This document shows positions 6,048-8,796 of a stretch of DNA of 8,796 nt, in pieces (position 1 is the first letter of the stretch; each line of letters starts with the position of its first letter). The stretch is taken from the NCBI GenBank assembly GCA_035506295.1, contig DATJPR010000064.1, positions 1 through 8,796 on the forward strand, read 5' to 3'. The notes beneath the pieces were generated by a model. That model saw only the letters and a program-made list of their open reading frames with translations, searched no databases and was not told the origin of the DNA. The translations under genes and the position numbers were made by a program. This stretch comes from DATJPR01 sp035506295. GTDB lineage: Bacteria; Bacteroidota; Ignavibacteria; UBA10030; UBA6906.

Positions 6048-6260
6048 ACAGAGCCAATAGTTCACCATATCGGCACAAGCAGTGATGACGGCATACGGCT
6101 CTGCCTTGACGACAAGTTGGTGATTGATAATTGGACCGATCACGCCGATACCCCTGACATAACAGAGGTGACGCTGCTTCCGGGAGGAGTCGCTTCTTTC
6201 ATTCAAAATGCCATTATTATAAATGGATGCGCTGTTGCGCTGAACGGGACTGAAAAGTAG
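6048..6260 (+). pseudogene. PA14-domain protein remnant (C-terminal half of the domain only)
   Basis: The frame open through this region encodes TSSDDGIRLCLDDKLVIDNW followed by TDHAD and EVTLLPG, the signature core of PA14 domains, beta-barrel modules that usually bind carbohydrate in secreted glycosidases and adhesins. The next part, INGCAVALNGTEK before the stop at 6258-6260, looks like a decayed version of the YYENGGxAxAxLxW end. Nothing before about 6054 resembles PA14: upstream the frame runs through repeat, hairpin and terminator sequence, and it has no credible start. It is therefore the tail of a larger gene whose front has been lost. The truncation point coincides with the 12-base repeat. 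Confidence 0.7.
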
Positions 6261-6282
6261 GCTGGCGCAGTTGTTGGGGGAT

Positions 6283-6470
6283 GGTAGCCTGGAGAATGTG
6301 GAGCAACAGCAATCGCGGACGTCTTGGTCGGCGACATCAATCCGGGCGACCTGGTTTCGGTGATTGTTGAAATGGAAGAGTATCAAGCACGTGAAATCTC
6401 AGAGCAACATCTGAGCTATGCAGTTCATGATGTTACATCAAAGGGCGGGGGAAGCCCTGAGAGGAAATCA
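6283..6470 (+). other. Open frame upstream of, and in frame with, the DUF362 gene
   Basis: After a TAG near 6282 the frame of the 6471 gene is open without interruption. It encodes a protein-like stretch (VGDINPGDLVSVIVEMEEYQ, then EISEQHLSYAV). No ATG with a ribosome binding site is present; TTG 6324 is the first usable start. DUF362 homologues, as I recall them, begin near the membrane segment, so I treat this as leader or the remnant of a preceding gene, possibly the one that supplied the PA14 fragment, and not as part of the protein. Confidence 0.4.
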
Positions 6471-8555
6471 ATGAAAGACTTTGCAAAAGGATATTTCCGG
6501 TTCTGCCCGAAGACGAATAGGTTCATTGGCGTCAAACAGCTTTCAGGTATGTCGCGTCTCCTGTTCCCACTTATCGGCCTGGCTGCGATGGTTTGGATAC
6601 TCATTCGTGTCATTCCCAAGCCAAGCCGTCTGTCGTACCCGTGTGTCAGAACAGCTATGCCTATTGCATCAGGATTTATCGGTTACATGGCAATGCTTGT
6701 GTTATCAGGTGTGGCGTTTCTCAGATCGAAAAAACCCATGAGGTACTATCCTGTGTTCTTTCTTGGCGCCTTTGTGGTTTGTGGGATAAGTGGATTTGTC
6801 CTCTTCGATGATGATTTCCTCCACAAGGCAGTTGAATTGACGTCCGATGCAACCGTCAATGCAAATGAACCGATGGGAATAGCGAAGGGAATGCCAGGGA
6901 AAGAAGGAAGAGTGGTATGGGTTCATAACGCGAACGCAGTAAATCAGAACTGCAATCCCAGTTTGCTCAATCACGCCTGGTGGGCGGCTGAAAACAACAA
7001 CCAATCGACCATTGACAGCATGGTTTCGGCAGCAATTGACAGCCTCACCGGACAAAAAACCGATAGCGCAGCGTGGCACGCGATATTCGTCTATCATAAT
7101 CAAACCAGAGGAAAGGGAGCGGTTGATTATGCCCCTGGCGAAAAGATATTCATCAAGATCAATGAATCCAGCGGATGGGGTGGAAACTTCAATCCATCAG
7201 ATCTGTCGAAGGTGAACGGTAATTGGTATGGCATGTCCGAAACGTCTCCGGCAATAGTACTGTCGGTGCTCCACCAGCTTGTCGATATCGTCCACGTTGC
7301 GCAAAGCGATATTTATGTTGGTGATCCGATACGAAATCTCTACAAGGAATGGTATACGCAATGGCACGCCAGGTATCCGAACATTCATTTCCTGGGGTAT
7401 GACAATTATGCCTCTCTTGGCAGAGAACAGGTGAAACCAAGCTCAAGTGCGGCCACAAAGATTCATTATTCTGACCGGGGGACTATTCTCCGTGCAAATG
7501 CCATGTATCCATCATCGGTCGTTGGCACGGATCCCATTTGGTACGATTCATTGTATACCATTTTTGAAGATGCCGAGTACATGCTCAACATCCCTCAAAT
7601 GAAGGGACATATGCGCGCCGGGATGACGATGTTTGCAAAGAATCATTTTGGATCCCAATCGCGTTCCTCTGCCGGGCATCTTCACCTTGGATTGCCATGT
7701 CCGGAGGAAATGGATTATGGTGATACCTCGCGCCTTGGGTATGGACTCTACAGAGTCCAGGTCGACCTCATGACACAATCCCTTCTCAGAAAGAAGAATC
7801 TTCTTTTCCTGATGGATGCACTGTGGGCCACCGCGTATGAGCAGGACAAACCCATCAAGTGGCAGATGGCGCCCTTCAATAATACCTATTCATCATCGGT
7901 CTTCGTTTCGTTGGACAACATCGCCATCGAATCTGTCGGGTATGATTTCCTACGGTCGGAATTCACCGTCGCCCGATTGTCCGGATTATCGGGGACAGAA
8001 AAACTCGCCTTTGTTCAAATGCGCGGCGCTGACGACTACCTCCATCAGGCGGCAGATTCAACCAACTGGCCGGCCGGCATCAAGTATGATCCGGACAGCA
8101 CGGGGGTCCATATTTTCAGCCTCGGTGTCCATGAGCATTGGAACAATGCGACGGAGAAGAAGTACTCCAGAAATCTCGGAACCGGGACCGGCATTGAATT
8201 GGTACAGGTCGAATTCGCCAAGACGACAAGTGTTGCAAATCAGGGGAGTCGGACTCCGGATCTATTCGAACTCTCTCAGAATTATCCTAATCCATTCAAC
8301 CCTTCAACAACGATTTCGTATACCATGACCGAGAGGTCTTCTGTTGATGTCACGATCTATGACATACAGGGGAGGATTGTGAAATCGCTTGTCTCAGGTC
8401 TGCAATCACCAGGGACTCAGAGAGTTGTCTGGAATGGAACAGATTCGCGAGGCAATCCGTTATCCAGCGGAGTGTACATCTACAGAGTGAGAGCATCATC
8501 ATTGGAGAGTGGAAGGGTATTTGACAGGTCGGCAAAAATGCTGCTCATGAAATAA
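6471..8555 (+). CDS. Membrane-anchored DUF362-domain protein with T9SS C-terminal sorting domain
   Basis: A 694-residue protein from ATG 6471, which follows GAGAGGAAA at good spacing; the frame is open further upstream but without a comparable start. Three hydrophobic helices at about 28-47, 63-83 and 93-112, with a positively charged N-terminus, would place the rest in the periplasm. The loop IRVIPKPSRLSYPC (45-58) is one I recall before DUF362 domains in Bacteroidota. Residues about 145-580 are a DUF362 domain: GEKIFIKINES (223-233), and NIPQMKGHMRAGMTMFAKNH (373-392) matching the family's asparagine/lysine-rich motif. DUF362 is of unknown function. No ferredoxin-type Cys cluster is present. 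Residues about 599-694 form a T9SS type A sorting, FlgD-like domain (LSQNYPNPFNPSTTISYTM, WNGTD, GVYIYRV, KMLLMK). It is followed by a clear terminator, so it appears to be transcribed alone. A polytopic N-terminus combined with a T9SS tail is unusual. Confidence 0.88.
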   Translation: MKDFAKGYFRFCPKTNRFIGVKQLSGMSRLLFPLIGLAAMVWILIRVIPKPSRLSYPCVRTAMPIASGFIGYMAMLVLSGVAFLRSKKPMRYYPVFFLGAFVVCGISGFVLFDDDFLHKAVELTSDATVNANEPMGIAKGMPGKEGRVVWVHNANAVNQNCNPSLLNHAWWAAENNNQSTIDSMVSAAIDSLTGQKTDSAAWHAIFVYHNQTRGKGAVDYAPGEKIFIKINESSGWGGNFNPSDLSKVNGNWYGMSETSPAIVLSVLHQLVDIVHVAQSDIYVGDPIRNLYKEWYTQWHARYPNIHFLGYDNYASLGREQVKPSSSAATKIHYSDRGTILRANAMYPSSVVGTDPIWYDSLYTIFEDAEYMLNIPQMKGHMRAGMTMFAKNHFGSQSRSSAGHLHLGLPCPEEMDYGDTSRLGYGLYRVQVDLMTQSLLRKKNLLFLMDALWATAYEQDKPIKWQMAPFNNTYSSSVFVSLDNIAIESVGYDFLRSEFTVARLSGLSGTEKLAFVQMRGADDYLHQAADSTNWPAGIKYDPDSTGVHIFSLGVHEHWNNATEKKYSRNLGTGTGIELVQVEFAKTTSVANQGSRTPDLFELSQNYPNPFNPSTTISYTMTERSSVDVTIYDIQGRIVKSLVSGLQSPGTQRVVWNGTDSRGNPLSSGVYIYRVRASSLESGRVFDRSAKMLLMK

Positions 8556-8589
8556 GCCGGCTGTGGTTGAAATGATTCGTCAAGGATGG

Positions 8590-8615
8590 GGGTCTGCGAT
8601 GGCGCAGACCCTTTT
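8590..8615 (+). terminator. Intrinsic terminator of the DUF362 gene
   Basis: GGGTCTGCG (8590-8598) pairs perfectly with CGCAGACCC (8603-8611) around ATGG and is followed by TTTT. It lies 35 bases after the stop codon. Confidence 0.85.
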
Positions 8616-8638
8616 CCAATTATTGAGCGACGGTGTCT

Positions 8639-8796
8639 GTGAATACTTTGAACGCCATAGACCTCGAGAACTATTCGCCGACAAAGCACACGATCGGTAT
8701 TGTCGGGGCGAACCTCTTTTCCGTATTCTTGCTCGCGACCATCGCTGTTCCCAGTCTCTTGCTCTTTGCAGCAATTGCAAAGCTGAACATCACCGA
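8639..8796 (+). CDS. Probable membrane protein, N-terminal part, runs off right edge
   Basis: An open frame from GTG 8639 (alternatives GTG 8633 and TTG 8648; the in-frame stop upstream is at 8624) continues to the window end, giving 52 codons. The product has a polar start (NTLNAIDLENYSPTKHT) and a long hydrophobic segment from about residue 20 to 48 (IGIVGANLF...LLLFAAIAK), as expected for a membrane protein. No good ribosome binding site is visible, so the start is uncertain. The hydrophobicity and position after a terminator support a real gene. The opening is loosely like DUF3267-type membrane proteins, but too little is present to assign a family. Confidence 0.55.
   Translation, partial: MNTLNAIDLENYSPTKHTIGIVGANLFSVFLLATIAVPSLLLFAAIAKLNIT

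Noticed and set aside
6042..6386. 114-codon minus-strand ORF
   Set aside because: It is antisense to the PA14 remnant, whose plus-strand translation is clearly the meaningful one.

Overview
The window looks like chromosome of a bacterium from the Bacteroidota/Ignavibacteriota (FCB) side of the tree. The best evidence is the C-terminus of the 6471-8555 gene, which carries the NYPNPFNPST-type sorting and FlgD-like domain of type IX secretion (T9SS) cargo. Base composition is moderate, slightly above 50% GC by eye. A secreted GH10 xylanase and a trehalase remnant suggest a carbohydrate-degrading lifestyle. The species cannot be named from the sequence.

Layout. The left edge holds the 5' part of an unknown minus-strand gene (1-288), followed by about 600 bases with only weak small ORFs. 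A secreted protein of unknown function (887-1501) comes next, then a short gap with a perfect 8-bp inverted repeat and a small minus-strand ORF (1450-1611). A multi-pass family 39 (ArnT/PMT-like) glycosyltransferase follows (1712-3262). The gap after it contains a broken trehalase on the minus strand (3367-3743). A GH10 endo-xylanase with intact catalytic residues fills 3873-5003.

From 5.0 to 6.3 kb the sequence is decayed: the 3' end of an IS3-family transposase with an internal stop (5108-5365), an intact tRNA-Lys(UUU) (5719-5790), strong hairpins and a terminator-like stem, a 12-base repeat of the tRNA 3' end (6036-6047), and immediately beyond it a truncated PA14-domain remnant. The window closes with a three-helix membrane protein carrying a DUF362 domain and a T9SS tail (6471-8555), a good intrinsic terminator (8590-8615), and the start of a probable membrane protein running off the right edge.

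The intact genes do not form an obvious operon or pathway: spacing is wide, both strands are used, and gene debris separates them. I see no defence, CRISPR, biosynthetic or phage system. The points most worth a second look are the DUF362/membrane/T9SS fusion, the trehalase wreck with an EF-hand-like motif beside trehalase C-terminal motifs, the duplicated tRNA end next to a truncated gene, and a hairpin that would hide the ribosome binding site of a small ORF.
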